In this document: piece by piece, positions 9,091-19,778 of the stretch
How positions within the stretch are numbered: the first letter of the stretch is position 1
Layout: every line of letters begins with the position of its first letter
From: Nostoc commune NIES-4072
Lineage (GTDB): Bacteria; Cyanobacteriota; Cyanobacteriia; Cyanobacteriales; Nostocaceae
DNA: 64,000 nucleotides
Assembly (NCBI RefSeq): GCF_003113895.1
Contig: NZ_BDUD01000001.1
Coordinates: 1,463,821 to 1,527,820, forward strand
Direction of reading: 5' to 3'
Made by a program: the position numbers and the translations under genes
Notes under the pieces: model-generated
Seen by the model: the letters and a program-made list of their open reading frames with translations, nothing else
Told to the model about the DNA's origin: nothing
Databases searched by the model: none

Positions 9091-9830
9091 ATCGTGTTAC
9101 TGATTGATTTAAGTCCAACACTTTTATTTATTCAGACCACGTTTTAGTACAAGCACATTGAAATAATACTTAAATGATAATCTTATACATTTGTAAAGTA
9201 TCTTCTATTTATCAACAAACTTTTATTGGCAAAGGTAGCCCCCAAGAGATTCTTACTCAGGTACTGCCTGACTTATTATTTTTCTGTTGAGTGAGTTACA
9301 AAAGAGTGATTGTCTCACAGATTATAGCCGGATATACTTTGTCTCTGTAGTTGGTTGGGGCAAGATTTTACCTTAACCTAACCAACAAGTATGCTCTTAA
9401 CTAGGGTTTTACCAGAAGCTGTCCCAAGCTTGTCTTCTGTCTTTGGCGCAATATTGGTACTTCCCACAAAGCGTATCCTTATACTGAAAGCTAAACCTAT
9501 AGATAGGGATCAACTTATATCCTACCCTAAGCTTATGCCATACCTCTTTAGGAGTAAAATTTAGTGTTATACAGTTATGAATGCTGTTACTAGTTCAATT
9601 TTATTGGTAGATTTTGATCACAGGGTGGCTCTTGCAGTGCCGGAGGTGAATAAGGTTTAGCACCCAGGATCTCAACTCCAATGTTGCAGGCGTTTTTATC
9701 CCTTGAAAGAGGTAGGATAAAAGCTACAGATGAAGAGTTAGTTTATAGATATTAGCAAACAAGGCATTTGAAAATTGCTATAATCTATTGTTCCATCTAA
9801 ATTCATATATATTATTAGGTGTAAATTTGT
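9091..9830. other. 740-base non-coding region with hairpin-rich, possibly RNA-coding segment
   Basis: No credible reading frame. Around 9331-9398 there is a block (GGATATACTTTG...CTGTAGTTGGTT...AACCAACAAGTATGCTCT) whose GTTGGTT/AACCAAC arms pair over 7 bp, followed by CAGAAG/CTTCTG. The same arrangement recurs in diverged form at 23345-23428. It may carry the promoters of the divergent genes on either side and a structured RNA. Confidence 0.45.
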
Positions 9831-10352
9831 ATGGGTTCTCCAATGAATCGTCTGTCTATTTTTGTAGATGGAAACAATATGTTCTATGCTCAACAAAAAA
9901 ATGGTTGGTTTTTTGACCCTCGGCGAGTTTTAGAATACTTTAAACATGAACAATCAGAAACAACATTAATTAATGCATTCTGGTACACTGGCTTAAAAGA
10001 CCCACAAGATCAAAGAGGTTTTAGAGATGCTCTAATTAGTCTAGGATATACAGTTAGAACTAAAATTCTTAAAGAATATTATGATGATACCTCTGGTCGT
10101 TACTCGCAAAAAGCGAATTTAGATATTGAAATTGTTGTAGATATGTTTAATACAGTAGACCAGTATGACCGAGTAGTATTATTCAGTGGCGATGGAGATT
10201 TTGAAAGAGCAATCGAACTATTACGCTCAAAAAATACACATATTACAGTAGTATCGACAGAAGGAATGATAGCTAGAGAGCTACGCAATGCTACTGACAG
10301 ATATATAGATTTAAATGATATCAGAGATCAAATAGAAAAAACAGAAGGTTAG
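9831..10352 (+). CDS. NYN-domain protein, LabA-like (DUF88)
   Basis: 173 residues. NYN (PIN-like) ribonuclease fold: IFVDGNNMFYAQ with the first Asp, NLDIEIVVDMF with Asp residues, and VVLFSGDGDFERAIELL with the terminal acidic cluster, all expected of a metal-dependent nuclease centre. In Synechococcus the relative LabA affects circadian output; other relatives are of unknown role. Start: ATG at 9831, with a second Met at 9843 (MNRLSIF) also possible. leuA follows on the same strand about 100 bases on. The family is firm; the biochemical activity is inferred from conserved acidic residues. Confidence 0.85.
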   Translation: MGSPMNRLSIFVDGNNMFYAQQKNGWFFDPRRVLEYFKHEQSETTLINAFWYTGLKDPQDQRGFRDALISLGYTVRTKILKEYYDDTSGRYSQKANLDIEIVVDMFNTVDQYDRVVLFSGDGDFERAIELLRSKNTHITVVSTEGMIARELRNATDRYIDLNDIRDQIEKTEG

Positions 10353-10448
10353 TATTCTTAGCAATTATTTACAAAGGTTAGAGTATAAATAAAAACTAAG
10401 TTTGAAGATATTTTGATCCACAAGTAAAAATTAAACAACAAACCGCAA

Positions 10449-12053
10449 ATGACAAACAAAACAGACCGAATCATCATTTTTGATACTACACTGCGAGATG
10501 GAGAGCAGTGTCCAGGAGCGACTCTGAATATAGACGAGAAGCTAGTTATTGCCAAGCAACTGGCGCGTCTGGGTGTGGATATAATTGAGGCAGGCTTTGC
10601 CTTTGCTAGCCCTGGAGATTTTGAAGCAGTCAGCAAGATTGCCAAAATTGTCGGGACAGAAAATGGCCCGGTAATTTGCAGTTTGGCAAGAGCGATTAAA
10701 GCAGATATTGAAGCAGCCGCAGAAGCATTAAAACCAGCAGTTAACGCCAGAATTCACACATTTATTTCCACTTCTGATATACATTTAGAGTATCAGTTGC
10801 GGAAGTCACGGGCAGAAGTGCTAGCGATCGCAGAAGAAATGGTAGCTTATGCCAAATCCTTCGTGACAGATGTAGAATTTTCACCGATGGATGCGGCTCG
10901 TTCCGATCCAGAATTTCTTTACCAAGTGTTAGAGAGAACGATCGCAGCTGGTGCAACTACAGTTAACATTCCTGATACTGTCGGTTACACAACCCCTAGC
11001 GAGTTTGGGGCAATCATTAAGGGGATTATTGAAAATGTCCCCAACATCGACCAAGCGATTATTTCCGTTCATGGTCATAACGATTTAGGCTTGGCAGTTG
11101 CTAACTTCTTAGAAGCTGTGAAAAATGGCGCACGCCAACTAGAATGTACCATCAATGGCATTGGCGAACGTGCTGGAAATGCATCACTAGAAGAATTGGT
11201 GATGGCGCTGCATGTGCGACGGCAATATTTTAATCCCTATTTGGGAAGACCAGAAGAATCTCAAGAATCCCTGACAAATATCGACACTCGGCAAATTTAC
11301 AAAACCTCACGCCTAGTTTCCAATTTGACGGGAATGTTAGTACAACCAAATAAAGCGATCGTTGGGGCAAATGCTTTTGCCCACGAGTCTGGAATTCACC
11401 AAGATGGTGTGCTAAAAAATAAGCTCACCTACGAAATTATGGATGCTCAATTGATTGGCTTAACAGACAATCAAATAGTTTTGGGCAAACATTCAGGTAG
11501 AAATGCTTTCCGCACCCGGTTGAAAGAATTGGGCTTTGAACTGTCAGATACTGATTTAAATAAAGCATTCGTCAGATTCAAAGAAGTAGCAGATAAAAAG
11601 AAAGATATTTCTGATTGGGATTTGGAAGCGATCGTTAACGATGAAATCCAACAAGCACCCGATTTGTTCCGAGTCGAATTGGTGCAAGTTTCCTGTGGTA
11701 GCAACGCCCGCCCGACTGCTACAGTTACCTTGCGTACCCCAGAAGGTGAAGAATTAACCGATGCTGCGATCGGTACTGGGCCAGTGGATGCAGTTTACAA
11801 AGCTATCAACCGTGTGGTGAATGTGCCTAACGAGTTGATTGAGTTCTCTGTGCAGTCAGTAACAGCCGGTATTGATGCTATTGGAGAAGTAACGATTCGT
11901 TTACGTTATGATTCTAAAGTGTTTTCTGGTCATGCAGCGAACACAGATATCATCGTGGCATCCGCACAAGCTTATGTAAATGCGCTCAATAGGCTGTATT
12001 CTGCGTTGCAAAGGCAAGAAAAGCCAGAGGAAATATCTGCACACAGAGTCTGA
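10449..12053 (+). CDS. leuA: 2-isopropylmalate synthase
   Basis: 534 residues, normal length for LeuA. It joins acetyl-CoA and 2-oxoisovalerate to form 2-isopropylmalate, the committed step of leucine synthesis. The HMGL-like TIM barrel shows [16 protein letters not shown] near the N-terminus, the [17 protein letters not shown] metal site (His residues) and [14 protein letters not shown]. The C-terminal regulatory domain (about 390-515) includes [15 protein letters not shown] and is the usual site of leucine feedback inhibition. No leader peptide with leucine codons is obvious upstream. Citramalate synthase is a less likely alternative. Confidence 0.93.
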   Translation: MTNKTDRIIIFDTTLRDGEQCPGATLNIDEKLVIAKQLARLGVDIIEAGFAFASPGDFEAVSKIAKIVGTENGPVICSLARAIKADIEAAAEALKPAVNARIHTFISTSDIHLEYQLRKSRAEVLAIAEEMVAYAKSFVTDVEFSPMDAARSDPEFLYQVLERTIAAGATTVNIPDTVGYTTPSEFGAIIKGIIENVPNIDQAIISVHGHNDLGLAVANFLEAVKNGARQLECTINGIGERAGNASLEELVMALHVRRQYFNPYLGRPEESQESLTNIDTRQIYKTSRLVSNLTGMLVQPNKAIVGANAFAHESGIHQDGVLKNKLTYEIMDAQLIGLTDNQIVLGKHSGRNAFRTRLKELGFELSDTDLNKAFVRFKEVADKKKDISDWDLEAIVNDEIQQAPDLFRVELVQVSCGSNARPTATVTLRTPEGEELTDAAIGTGPVDAVYKAINRVVNVPNELIEFSVQSVTAGIDAIGEVTIRLRYDSKVFSGHAANTDIIVASAQAYVNALNRLYSALQRQEKPEEISAHRV

Positions 12054-12116
12054 GATTGTATCTGTCAAACTGCCCATAATACAAGCACAGCACCTTGTTT
12101 TTAGGTAATGCTAAAA

Positions 12117-12143
12117 AACTCCTTCCCGATTTTGGGGAGGAGT
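12117..12143 (-). terminator. Hairpin terminator between leuA and the GNAT gene
   Basis: AACTCCTTCCC pairs with GGGGAGGAGTT (one G-T pair) around a short loop. The run of six T follows the stem on the minus strand, so as a rho-independent terminator it works against leftward transcription; it could still end leuA transcripts. Confidence 0.55.
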
Positions 12144-12176
12144 TAGGTGTGAGTTCCGAAAAATTGTTAGAAAATT

Positions 12177-12656
12177 ATGCTCACAGAAAAACATATCACG
12201 ATCAGAGAAGCCACGATTAAAGAAGACTCACTGATTACAAAACACTCCTACCAAATGTGGCTAAATATTGGTGTGCATGAAAGTAATATCGATCTTGATT
12301 GGCAGAAGATTACCCTCAAATTCATAGAAGAGGCGCGTCGGGATTTGTTTTACAAGGCTTTTGTTGCAGAGGTTGATAATACAGTTGTGGGTTCTGCAAG
12401 TTGTCAACTTTTTGCAGGCTTATACCCGAATGTTTTCAAAGATGAATACCGCAAGTTTGGATATATTTGGGGCGTTTATGTAGAACAATCTTACCGCAGA
12501 CAAGGCATTGCTAAATGCCTAACTAATAGAGCAATTGAATATTTAAAAGCGATCGGTTGCACGCGAGTACTTCTTAACGCCTCGCCATCGGGTAAACCAG
12601 TTTACTCCAGCATCGGTTTCTCTGAAGGGAATATAATGCAATTAGATTTAATTTAA
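12177..12656 (+). CDS. GNAT-family N-acetyltransferase
   Basis: 159 residues. GNAT fold: N-terminal IREATIKEDSLI, central FVAEVDNTVVGSASC, and the acetyl-CoA site in GVYVEQSYRRQGIAKCL, where the R-R-x-G-I-A turn binds the pyrophosphate. C-terminal LNASPSGKPVYSSIGF is the usual GF/Y motif of the fold. Substrate cannot be told from sequence. It stands alone between leuA and a convergent DUF3800 gene. Confidence 0.85.
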   Translation: MLTEKHITIREATIKEDSLITKHSYQMWLNIGVHESNIDLDWQKITLKFIEEARRDLFYKAFVAEVDNTVVGSASCQLFAGLYPNVFKDEYRKFGYIWGVYVEQSYRRQGIAKCLTNRAIEYLKAIGCTRVLLNASPSGKPVYSSIGFSEGNIMQLDLI

Positions 12657-12725
12657 GTTAAGTACAGTATTTTTTGCCTTGCTTCAAAAATTTGCATTGG
12701 AGTGTGGTGTTAGATAAATATAATT

Positions 12726-13418
12726 TTATTGCTGTATATGTAATCCATGAACTATACCGCCTTCAGAATCCAATCTGGACTGAATAATAGAGAAAAACTT
12801 GCTATCTCCCTTTTCAAAATATCTAAAAATTGCATAAGCGAGTATATCAGCAAGTTGAATTAGTCTCGAAGCTTTTGAGTCTAAAAATAAAGGCACTTCA
12901 GAAAAGTTTCTGATAACGCCCCAACTGTATCCAATAGTTCTAAAGTCAGTTGCTAAAGATTGAATTGTTGTCTCGTAAGTGGATTTGTCAAAAATTATAA
13001 TGCCTCTCTGTGTATTATCATTTTTGTGCAGCCTGATCAAGTACCTATCAAATCTACTAGCCAGTTGTTCAAATGCAACTTCAACAGGGTCTTTTGGCGA
13101 TACTACAGTTTTCTTGATCACACTTGCAAATAGTCGATTACTTGGGTGTGACTGTAGAAAAACCTGCAAAATATCTTCAATAGCTTTCTCTCTATCGCTC
13201 TTAGGATAGCTCCTCCACTTTCCTCTACCACTCAGCATTGGACTACCGTGCAATTCAACTGATACTGGATCAGCAGGATCAAATCTAGCAGCAATTTGGT
13301 CAAGCTGATCAGAAATCCAGTATCCTTGACGCTCAAATACACAAAATCCAGCCAGTACAAAATATTGTTGGTTTGAGTCATGCGTTGTGCCAGACTCATC
13401 TGCATACAGCAAATACAT
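12726..13418 (-). CDS. DUF3800 protein
   Basis: 230 residues. Opens with YLLYADESGT, the hallmark acidic DESG segment of DUF3800, and continues with a mid-protein IIIFDKS and the late RLIQLADILAYAIFRYF, where a conserved Asp follows the LIQ. The fold is thought to be RNase H-like, suggesting nuclease activity, but the function is not established. Such genes are often next to mobile DNA or defence genes; here the IS630 element is 1.1 kb away. The family is confident; the activity is inferred. Confidence 0.8.
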   Translation of the reverse strand: MYLLYADESGTTHDSNQQYFVLAGFCVFERQGYWISDQLDQIAARFDPADPVSVELHGSPMLSGRGKWRSYPKSDREKAIEDILQVFLQSHPSNRLFASVIKKTVVSPKDPVEVAFEQLASRFDRYLIRLHKNDNTQRGIIIFDKSTYETTIQSLATDFRTIGYSWGVIRNFSEVPLFLDSKASRLIQLADILAYAIFRYFEKGDSKFFSIIQSRLDSEGGIVHGLHIQQ

Positions 13419-13755
13419 GGCTGTTCTATATTTTTAGACAATAAAAATCAGTCAAGGGAAGACCTAGCTTCCGCGATCTGAAAAGGTCAGACCTCTTGAC
13501 TGCTATTGATATTATATCAGCTACTTTATGGGCTAGCTTATCTCTGCCTACCCTTAGTGGTGCAAAAAACTCCTGAAACCCTTATGGATAAAGAATTTTT
13601 AATGAGATAGTATTTTAGACATCTCCACAAAAGTCTAACGAGGACAATGGGTTTCAGCCGATATTTTGACTACACAGGCTCCTCATCATGAGACTCAAAA
13701 AACTTTTCTGCACCACCAAGCTGCCTACCTAGTGGTTAAGGTAGACTAACTTAAT
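13419..13755. other. Non-coding region with long hairpin and inverted-repeat remnant
   Basis: A hairpin at about 13450-13501 has CAGTCAAG/CTTGACTG as its outer stem and GACC/GGTC inside. A second feature has TGGTGCA (13558-13564) inverted at 13710-13716 and TGAAACCC/GGGTTTCA inside it, looking like a decayed small mobile element of about 160 bp. No gene seen. Confidence 0.4.
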
Positions 13756-13995
13756 TTACTCGGTTCGACCAATCGATATACCAAGTCCTTGCATCTGGTA
13801 GAAACTTTCAGCCCCGATCCTGAGTGCGTTTATGATCTCGATACCGTCAATGACTTCGCTTTGAGGACGTTCGAGGTAAATATTGCCATTTTTGTCAATG
13901 AATCTATCTATAATTTGACCATTTTGGTGTGTCACTACTTTCCGATCAACTATTGTGACTATACTTCCATTAGAGTCTGTGATTCTCGCAAACAT
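13756..13995 (-). CDS. Small hypothetical protein
   Basis: 79 residues from the Met at 13995 (an alternative ATG lies at 14010). Sequence has a repeated DxNG style (ITDSNGSIVTIVDRKVVTHQNGQIIDRFIDKNGNIYLERP) suggestive of short beta hairpins, with no recognised domain, signal peptide or membrane segment. No homologous neighbour helps. It may be a real small protein or a chance frame. Confidence 0.4.
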   Translation of the reverse strand: MFARITDSNGSIVTIVDRKVVTHQNGQIIDRFIDKNGNIYLERPQSEVIDGIEIINALRIGAESFYQMQGLGISIGRTE

Positions 13996-14017
13996 GAATA
14001 ATGCACCCACTTAAGCT

Positions 14018-14394
14018 CTAAAATTCAAAACATTGCCCTATATTAACAGCAAATTTGTACTAGTATCAAATAAAACATTATTTTTAGTATAAGAGCGAAC
14101 TTGCTTTGGATAAATAAAGCTTCATTGAGCCAAAACTTGTTCAATTCGATTCGTAACGGTGAGGGTAACTATTACTTGCCCCATTTGCTTACCTTGAAGA
14201 TTTGACATCACAAATTGACTTTACCAAGTTCAGTATTGTTACTGTACTCCATATAAATACCTCTATAATTTCAAAGATTATTGCAACAGTATACATTTAT
14301 ATTTGTGTCAGGAGATTACCTAGCATAAACATCAATTATCATGACATTTTTGATAGATTGTTAAATCCATTCACGATAATTATTACTGGAATTA
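14018..14394. other. Non-coding stretch
   Basis: No supported gene. It holds an 18-base block (14187-14204) that recurs with one mismatch on the other side of the IS630 element at 15789-15806. Otherwise AT-rich and featureless to the eye. Confidence 0.5.
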
Positions 14395-14517
14395 TTATTG
14401 AACGACCATCCCATAGCCCTTGCTAGGATTAGATTCGGCTTGCTGATATAGTTCATAACCTTTAGAGTCAAGTTCAGCCATTTTTTCAGCAGTAAAACCA
14501 AGTTCATTCACTTCCAT
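14395..14517 (-). CDS. 40-residue small protein with good ribosome-binding site
   Basis: ATG at 14517, preceded on the minus strand by GAGGT five bases upstream. Codes for a charged 40-mer beginning MEVNELGFTAEKMAELDSKG and ending GYGMVVQ. No domain recognised and no membrane segment. The IS630 insertion starts about 40 bases upstream and may have removed its native promoter. The longer frame to 14631 only reads into the IS end and is unlikely. Confidence 0.5.
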   Translation of the reverse strand: MEVNELGFTAEKMAELDSKGYELYQQAESNPSKGYGMVVQ

Positions 14518-14558
14518 TATTGACCTCACAAAGATTGTTTGTGGCCTACTAGACACTA

Positions 14559-15720
14559 TAGGAATCCTATTTGATTTTTGAAAGAAATTACGAGAAAATA
14601 CGGCTAAGTGCACAAGTGTAAGAGTAGACAATGAGAACTCAGCATCTACAAACTACATCACTCCCGGTAGAAGTAGCAACTGCGATCGCAGAATTACAAG
14701 ACTTTATCGCCGCTTGTCGCGATGCCCGTGAGGCAAGAAAAGCCTTAGCAGTTAAGTTGGTTTACCAAGATTACTTGTACGAAGAGATTCAAACAATTTT
14801 AGACGTGTCTTTAGGTTCGATAACAGGTTGGAAGCAAGCTTACGAGCAGGATGGAATCAACGGACTACGGTTGAACCACAAAGGACGAAAAAGCTACCTG
14901 AGTCACGAACAGCAAGAAGAAGTGTTGAGTTGGCTACAAACCAAGGACAATTGGGAGCTTGGGGAACTGGAGTATAAACTAGCCTTTGAATATGACGTCG
15001 TTTATGAGTCAAAACAAAGTTACTATGATTTATTCGATGCAGCTTCTATCAGTTGGAAGAAAACCACAAAGCTAAATCCCAAAGCCAATCCAGATGCTGT
15101 TGCAGAAAAAAAAACGAAATTGAAACCTTGTTGGCAAGTAAGCGTTCCGAAATCGAAGCCGGAAAATTGAGGGTATTGCTAATTGATGAGTGTCATTTAA
15201 TGTGGGGAGACTTAAGTGGCTATGTATGGGGGAGAACTGACCAGGAAATAACGGTTCCAGTGGTAAATGAGCGAGAGAAACAAACATATTACGGAGCAGT
15301 CGACTATCTTGAACGAAAATTACTGCTTAAAGCTTATGACAGGGGAAATTCAAAAAATACTATTGATTACCTGCAATATCTGCTAACTGAGTCTGGTAAC
15401 CAGCAACTGCTGATTTTTTGGGATGGTGCTACTTACCACCGTTCTAAAGAAATCCAAAGCTTTTTAGATGAGCTTAATCAAGGTTTGCAACCAGAACAAT
15501 GGAAAATTCACTGCATTCGTTTTGCTCCTAATTGTCCAGAGCAAAATCCTATTGAAGATATCTGGTTGCAGGCTAAAACATGGGTTCGACGTTTTTGTTC
15601 CTTAATTCCAACATTTTCTCATTTAAAGTGGATGTTTGAGTGGTTTATTCGACACACTACCTTTGATTTCAGCACTCTTGGGATGTACGGAGTTTTTTCA
15701 AAAATCAAATAGGAGTCCTA
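14559..15720 (+). mobile_element. IS630-type insertion sequence, 1162 bp
   Basis: Ends are inverted repeats: TAGGAATCCTATTTGATTTT on the left and its near-complement on the right (…AAATCAAATAGGAGTCCTA), with one mismatch in about 20. Each end abuts a TA dinucleotide (14557-14558 and 15721-15722), the TA duplication expected for IS630/Tc1. Related shorter elements occur at 28233, 60686 and 62444. Confidence 0.85.
14631..15712 (+). CDS. IS630-family DDE transposase made by -1 frameshift
   Basis: Two overlapping frames: 14631-15170 carries the N-terminal helix-turn-helix part (YLYEEIQTILDVSLGSITGWKQAY), and the -1 frame to 15712 carries the catalytic domain. They meet at an A9 run (about 15107-15115) read as GAA AAA AAA ACG, a classical A-AAA-AAA slippery site. 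After slipping, the product continues KKNEIETLLASKRSEIEAGK and on to LLIDECH, FWDGATYH and NPIEDIW, the three DDE acidic residues, with 43 residues between the second Asp and the Glu. The frames join without loss and the element ends are intact, so it may be active. Confidence 0.82.
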
Positions 15721-15871
15721 TAGTTCTCAGTGTTCCCAAACTCACACGAGGTCTAACAATAATTAAATGCAAATTCTCTTATAAGTCCGCTTGCCTTGAA
15801 GATTTGGGATTATTAGCTTACCTATTTCAGCAAAATCCTGAAAAGAGAGTATTTTTCAACGTTGGATCAAA

Positions 15872-15915
15872 ACGCGAAAGCGCTAAGAAAACTTTGCCTC
15901 TTAGCGCTTTTGCGT
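15872..15915 (-). terminator. Rho-independent terminator of secA
   Basis: A 16-bp stem, ACGCGAAAGCGCTAAG with CTTAGCGCTTTTGCGT (one G-T pair), around a 12-nt loop, followed by a TTTT run on the minus strand just after the secA stop at 15936. Strong. Confidence 0.85.
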
Positions 15916-15935
15916 GAGTTATTTTCTCTAACTTT

Positions 15936-18728
15936 CTACACCATCTCAGACGAAGGCTGCACCATCTGCTGCGGCTGCGGCTGGAACATGAACAACGAGT
16001 ACACCACATCTCGGCGGATGTTGACCATCATATCCAAGAACAATTCGTAACCCTCGCTCTTATACTCAATCAGTGGGTCTTTTTGACCGTAACCACGTAA
16101 TCCCACCGATTCGCGCAAGGCATCCATTTGTTGCAGGTGTTCCCGCCACAGTGTATCAATGCGTTGCAAAATAAAGAAGCGTTCTGCTTGGCGCATCAGT
16201 CCGGGTTGAACTTGGTCAATCTGCGCTTCTTTGAGGTCGTAAGCAATTCGCACCTGTTCATGCAGGAAGGCTTTAATCTCGCTAACTGTCATATCTTCTA
16301 ATTGATTTGGTTGCAAATCCGCTAATAGATAGACGAATTCTTTAACTTTGTCAACCAGTTTTTCCAACTCCCACTCTTCCGAGGGTAAGTCTACGTTGAT
16401 ATAGTAGTCAACGATGTCATCCATCGTTTTTTCGGCGTACTTGATTACTTGTTCTTTCAAGTCTTGACCTTCTAACACCCGGCGGCGTTCAGCGTAAATA
16501 GCCCGACGTTGATTGTTCATCACCTCGTCATACTCAAATACCTGCTTACGGATGTCGTAGTAGTAGGTTTCAACTTTTTTCTGTGCGCCTTCCAAACTGC
16601 GGGTGAGCATCCCAGATTCGATGGGCATATCTTCTTCCACTTGGAAAGCATCCATTAACCCTTTAACGCGCTCGCCACCAAAAATCCGCAGTAGGTTATC
16701 CTCTAAACTGAGGAAGAATCTCGTGGTTCCAGGGTCGCCTTGTCTTCCTGCACGTCCACGCAACTGGTTATCAATCCGCCGTGATTCGTGACGTTCTGTA
16801 CCAATTACGTGCAAACCACCGATTCCCACTACCTCATCATGTTCGCGGGTAGTAAATTGTTCGTATTCGTGCTTAACGCGGTTGTAAGCTTCTCGCAATT
16901 TCAGAATTACAGGGTCATCGATAGGAGCTTTTTCTGCGGCCACAGCTACCTTGTCTTCAGCTTCCAATTCCGGTAAACTGCGATCGCCATATTCACGCAC
17001 CGCAATTTCTACTGCATCTTTGAGTAGTTTTTCTGTTTCTTTTGTCAATTGGGTGGGGAAAATTTCTGGCGAAGCCCGCCAAGTTTTAACTTTTTTACCA
17101 GGGACAAAGCCTTGACCACCGCCATGTCCTGTAGGCAATCCGGCTGGTCTTTGAACGCCAAAGCTATCTTCTGACTCTGGCATAACGATCCGGGGCATGA
17201 AGTATTCCCGCAGCTTCAGACGTGCCATGTATTCGGAGTTACCACCCAGAATGATGTCTGTACCTCTACCAGCCATGTTAGTAGCAATGGTAACAGCACC
17301 TTTTCGTCCAGCTTGGGCGACGATTTCCGCCTCACGCTCAACGTTTTCGGGACGGGCATTTAGTAATTCGTGGGGAATCGCCAATTCCTTCAGCAGCCGA
17401 CTCAGAAGTTCGGACTTTTCTACACTAGTGGTTCCTACTAATACAGGTCTACCGAGTTCGTGCATTTCGGCACATTCTCTAGCGATCGCACCCCACTTGC
17501 CTGGTTCTGTCTTAAAGACCATATCAGACAAATCTTCGCGTCTGCGATCGCGGTTAGTAGGAATTACCGCAACTTCCAATTTGTAAATTTTTTCAAATTC
17601 CGGTTCTTCCGTTTTTGCCGTTCCGGTCATTCCACCCAGTTTTGGATACAGCAAAAACAGATTTTGATAAGTAATTGTCGCTAGAGTTTGAGTTTCTGGC
17701 TGAATTTCTACGTGTTCTTTGGCTTCAATAGCTTGGTGTAATCCATCACTCCAACGCCGTCCGGGTAGCACCCGACCGGTAAATTCATCCACAATTACCA
17801 CTTCGCCATTACGGACGATGTAATTTACATCCTTAAGAAAAAGTTCTTTGGCTTTAATCGCATTGAAAATGAAGTGCGCCCAAGGATCTTCGGGGTCAAA
17901 TAAATCTGTGACTCCTAAAAGATTTTCTGATTCTGCAAATCCTTCATCTGTCAAAAGCACGTTACGAGCTTTTTCATCCACATCATAATGCTCGTCTTTT
18001 TTGAGTGTGAATGCGATTTCAGCCGCTTGCAGATACTTTTCCGTAGGTCTTTCTACCTGCCCAGAAATAATTAGCGGTGTCCGCGCCTCATCAATTAAAA
18101 TCGAGTCTACCTCGTCAATCACGCAATAATTAAACGGGCGTTGCACCACATCTGCCATTGATGTCGCCATGTTATCCCGCAGGTAGTCAAACCCTACCTC
18201 GCTGTTGGTAACATAAGTAATATCGCAATCATAGTTTTTCTGGCGTTCGCTCGGAGTCATGGTTGACTGGATTAGCCCCACACTCAACCCCAAGAACCGA
18301 TGCACCTGTCCCATCCATTCAGCATCCCGACGAGCTAGGTAATCGTTCACAGTGACGACGTGTACACCTTTCCCAGTAAGGCCATTTAAGTAACTCGGTA
18401 AGGTTGCTACAAGCGTTTTACCCTCACCGGTTTTCATTTCGGCAATTTGCCCTACATGCAAAATGATACCGCCAAGGAGTTGAACATCAAAGTGCCGCAA
18501 GCCTAAGACTCGCCGTCCTGCTTCCCGGACAACGGCGTAAGCTTCGGGCAATAGGTCATCTAGAGTTTCGCCTTTGGCAAACCGTTGTTTAAATTCGACG
18601 GTTTTACCTTTTAACTCCTCATCGGAAAGAGCCTTAATTTCTTCCTCTAGAAGGTTAATTTCAGTAACAGAAGGTTGGTATTTTTTAAGCTTACGAGCGT
18701 TGGGGTCGCCCAACAAAAGTTTTAGCAT
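15936..18728 (-). CDS. secA: Preprotein translocase ATPase SecA
   Basis: 930 residues, the normal size. SecA drives Sec-dependent export through SecYEG using ATP. Visible: Walker A in [33 protein letters not shown] (Walker B), [16 protein letters not shown] and [10 protein letters not shown] in the second RecA-like domain. As in other cyanobacteria, no zinc-binding Cys motif is present at the C-terminus (…[15 protein letters not shown]). Cyanobacteria usually use one SecA for both plasma and thylakoid membranes. It has its own terminator, so it is monocistronic. Confidence 0.96.
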   Translation of the reverse strand: MLKLLLGDPNARKLKKYQPSVTEINLLEEEIKALSDEELKGKTVEFKQRFAKGETLDDLLPEAYAVVREAGRRVLGLRHFDVQLLGGIILHVGQIAEMKTGEGKTLVATLPSYLNGLTGKGVHVVTVNDYLARRDAEWMGQVHRFLGLSVGLIQSTMTPSERQKNYDCDITYVTNSEVGFDYLRDNMATSMADVVQRPFNYCVIDEVDSILIDEARTPLIISGQVERPTEKYLQAAEIAFTLKKDEHYDVDEKARNVLLTDEGFAESENLLGVTDLFDPEDPWAHFIFNAIKAKELFLKDVNYIVRNGEVVIVDEFTGRVLPGRRWSDGLHQAIEAKEHVEIQPETQTLATITYQNLFLLYPKLGGMTGTAKTEEPEFEKIYKLEVAVIPTNRDRRREDLSDMVFKTEPGKWGAIARECAEMHELGRPVLVGTTSVEKSELLSRLLKELAIPHELLNARPENVEREAEIVAQAGRKGAVTIATNMAGRGTDIILGGNSEYMARLKLREYFMPRIVMPESEDSFGVQRPAGLPTGHGGGQGFVPGKKVKTWRASPEIFPTQLTKETEKLLKDAVEIAVREYGDRSLPELEAEDKVAVAAEKAPIDDPVILKLREAYNRVKHEYEQFTTREHDEVVGIGGLHVIGTERHESRRIDNQLRGRAGRQGDPGTTRFFLSLEDNLLRIFGGERVKGLMDAFQVEEDMPIESGMLTRSLEGAQKKVETYYYDIRKQVFEYDEVMNNQRRAIYAERRRVLEGQDLKEQVIKYAEKTMDDIVDYYINVDLPSEEWELEKLVDKVKEFVYLLADLQPNQLEDMTVSEIKAFLHEQVRIAYDLKEAQIDQVQPGLMRQAERFFILQRIDTLWREHLQQMDALRESVGLRGYGQKDPLIEYKSEGYELFLDMMVNIRRDVVYSLFMFQPQPQQMVQPSSEMV

Positions 18729-19035
18729 GGCAGATTATAGAACTGAATCAAGGGGGATGGGAATTAAAGGTTTGGCATTGATTATAAACATTTAACCCAA
18801 CCCAACCTTCTTGGTTGTGGATGGGTGTCAAATGAGAATTAACTCAAAAACAGAAGAAAAACGAGGCAATCAGTTTACTAATGATTGGTTTTAACTCTTA
18901 TCTGATTATTTAGTCTTTCTTCATAGTATCATTTTGCCCTCAGATGGGGCCAGAGAGGGAATAGAGTTAGGAGTTAGGAGTTATAAATTTTTCAACCTTT
19001 AACTCCTGTACAGACGCGATTAATCGCGTCTCTCT
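18729..19035. other. Non-coding region with STRR tract and 20-bp palindrome
   Basis: Contains a short GAGTTAG-type heptamer tract (about 18963-18981) and a perfect 20-base palindrome AGACGCGATTAATCGCGTCT at 19012-19031, just after the cytochrome c stop on the minus strand. The palindrome could form a hairpin that ends transcription. Confidence 0.6.
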
Positions 19036-19629
19036 TCACTTCCATTCTCCTGTCAGGCGGCGGAAATTATAATCGCTAGCGCCTTGATGACAACTGACAC
19101 AGCTGCCAAGCTGGACGGGACGTGGTAACTCAACTCCTGGATGCAAAGCTTTAAAATAACGCGAGTCATTAAGGCGATATGGTGTTTCTTCGTCGTCTCG
19201 CTTAACACGAGAGAAAGTCGAAAGATATTTCCACACCAAGATACGTGGCGGATCGACTAAAGGCTTTAGTTGTGCGCCGTAGTGCTGCGAGTCTTGCAGG
19301 AGATTTTTCCAAGTTTGGGTGGGGAAAACGGCTGGTGGTAAGCCGATGTGGCAGGTGGAGCAGTTTTCCAAATACAGTTCTTGTCCTAATTGATACTGTG
19401 CAGGCACTACATCAACAGTGCCAATTTCGGCGGTGGGAGTAGCACTTTGGGCATTAGTTGCTAAGGCTAAAAGCCAACCCATAGCTAGGCTCCAAGTGAC
19501 AATTACCAAAAGTAAACCGAAAAATTGACGTTTGAATTGGCGTTCGGCACTTTGCTGTAGTACAAGGCGATTGCTGTAAGACGGGCGATTTTCGCGATCG
19601 CGGATTTTGCGCTTAACAAAAATTGACAT
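19036..19629 (-). CDS. Membrane-anchored dihaem cytochrome c
   Basis: 197 residues. A single hydrophobic helix at about 30-58 acts as an uncleaved or cleavable signal anchor. Two CxxCH haem-attachment sites follow: CSTCH at about 94 and CVSCH near residue 178, the second with SCVSCHQGASDYNFRR at the C-terminus. The protein is expected in the lumen or periplasm. The family of cyanobacterial dihaem c proteins has no settled function; electron transfer is inferred. The gene reads away from a MITE-end remnant at 19674. Confidence 0.85.
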   Translation of the reverse strand: MSIFVKRKIRDRENRPSYSNRLVLQQSAERQFKRQFFGLLLVIVTWSLAMGWLLALATNAQSATPTAEIGTVDVVPAQYQLGQELYLENCSTCHIGLPPAVFPTQTWKNLLQDSQHYGAQLKPLVDPPRILVWKYLSTFSRVKRDDEETPYRLNDSRYFKALHPGVELPRPVQLGSCVSCHQGASDYNFRRLTGEWK

Positions 19630-19673
19630 TCCTCACATTCCCAGATATTTAGAAGTGGCGCTTGTGCTAATCA

Positions 19674-19686
19674 TAGGACTTACGCA
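19674..19686. repeat. Solitary MITE end
   Basis: TAGGACTTACGCA, identical to the 13-base terminal repeat of the 93-bp MITE family, without a matching partner nearby. Probably a remnant. Confidence 0.7.
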
Positions 19687-19778
19687 GCGTTGGTAGTAGC
19701 AACATAGCAATGCCTCTTAGCAAGTCCTTCTGCGTCTGTGCATCTCTCAACATTTCAAGGAAAAACCTCTTAGCAGTT

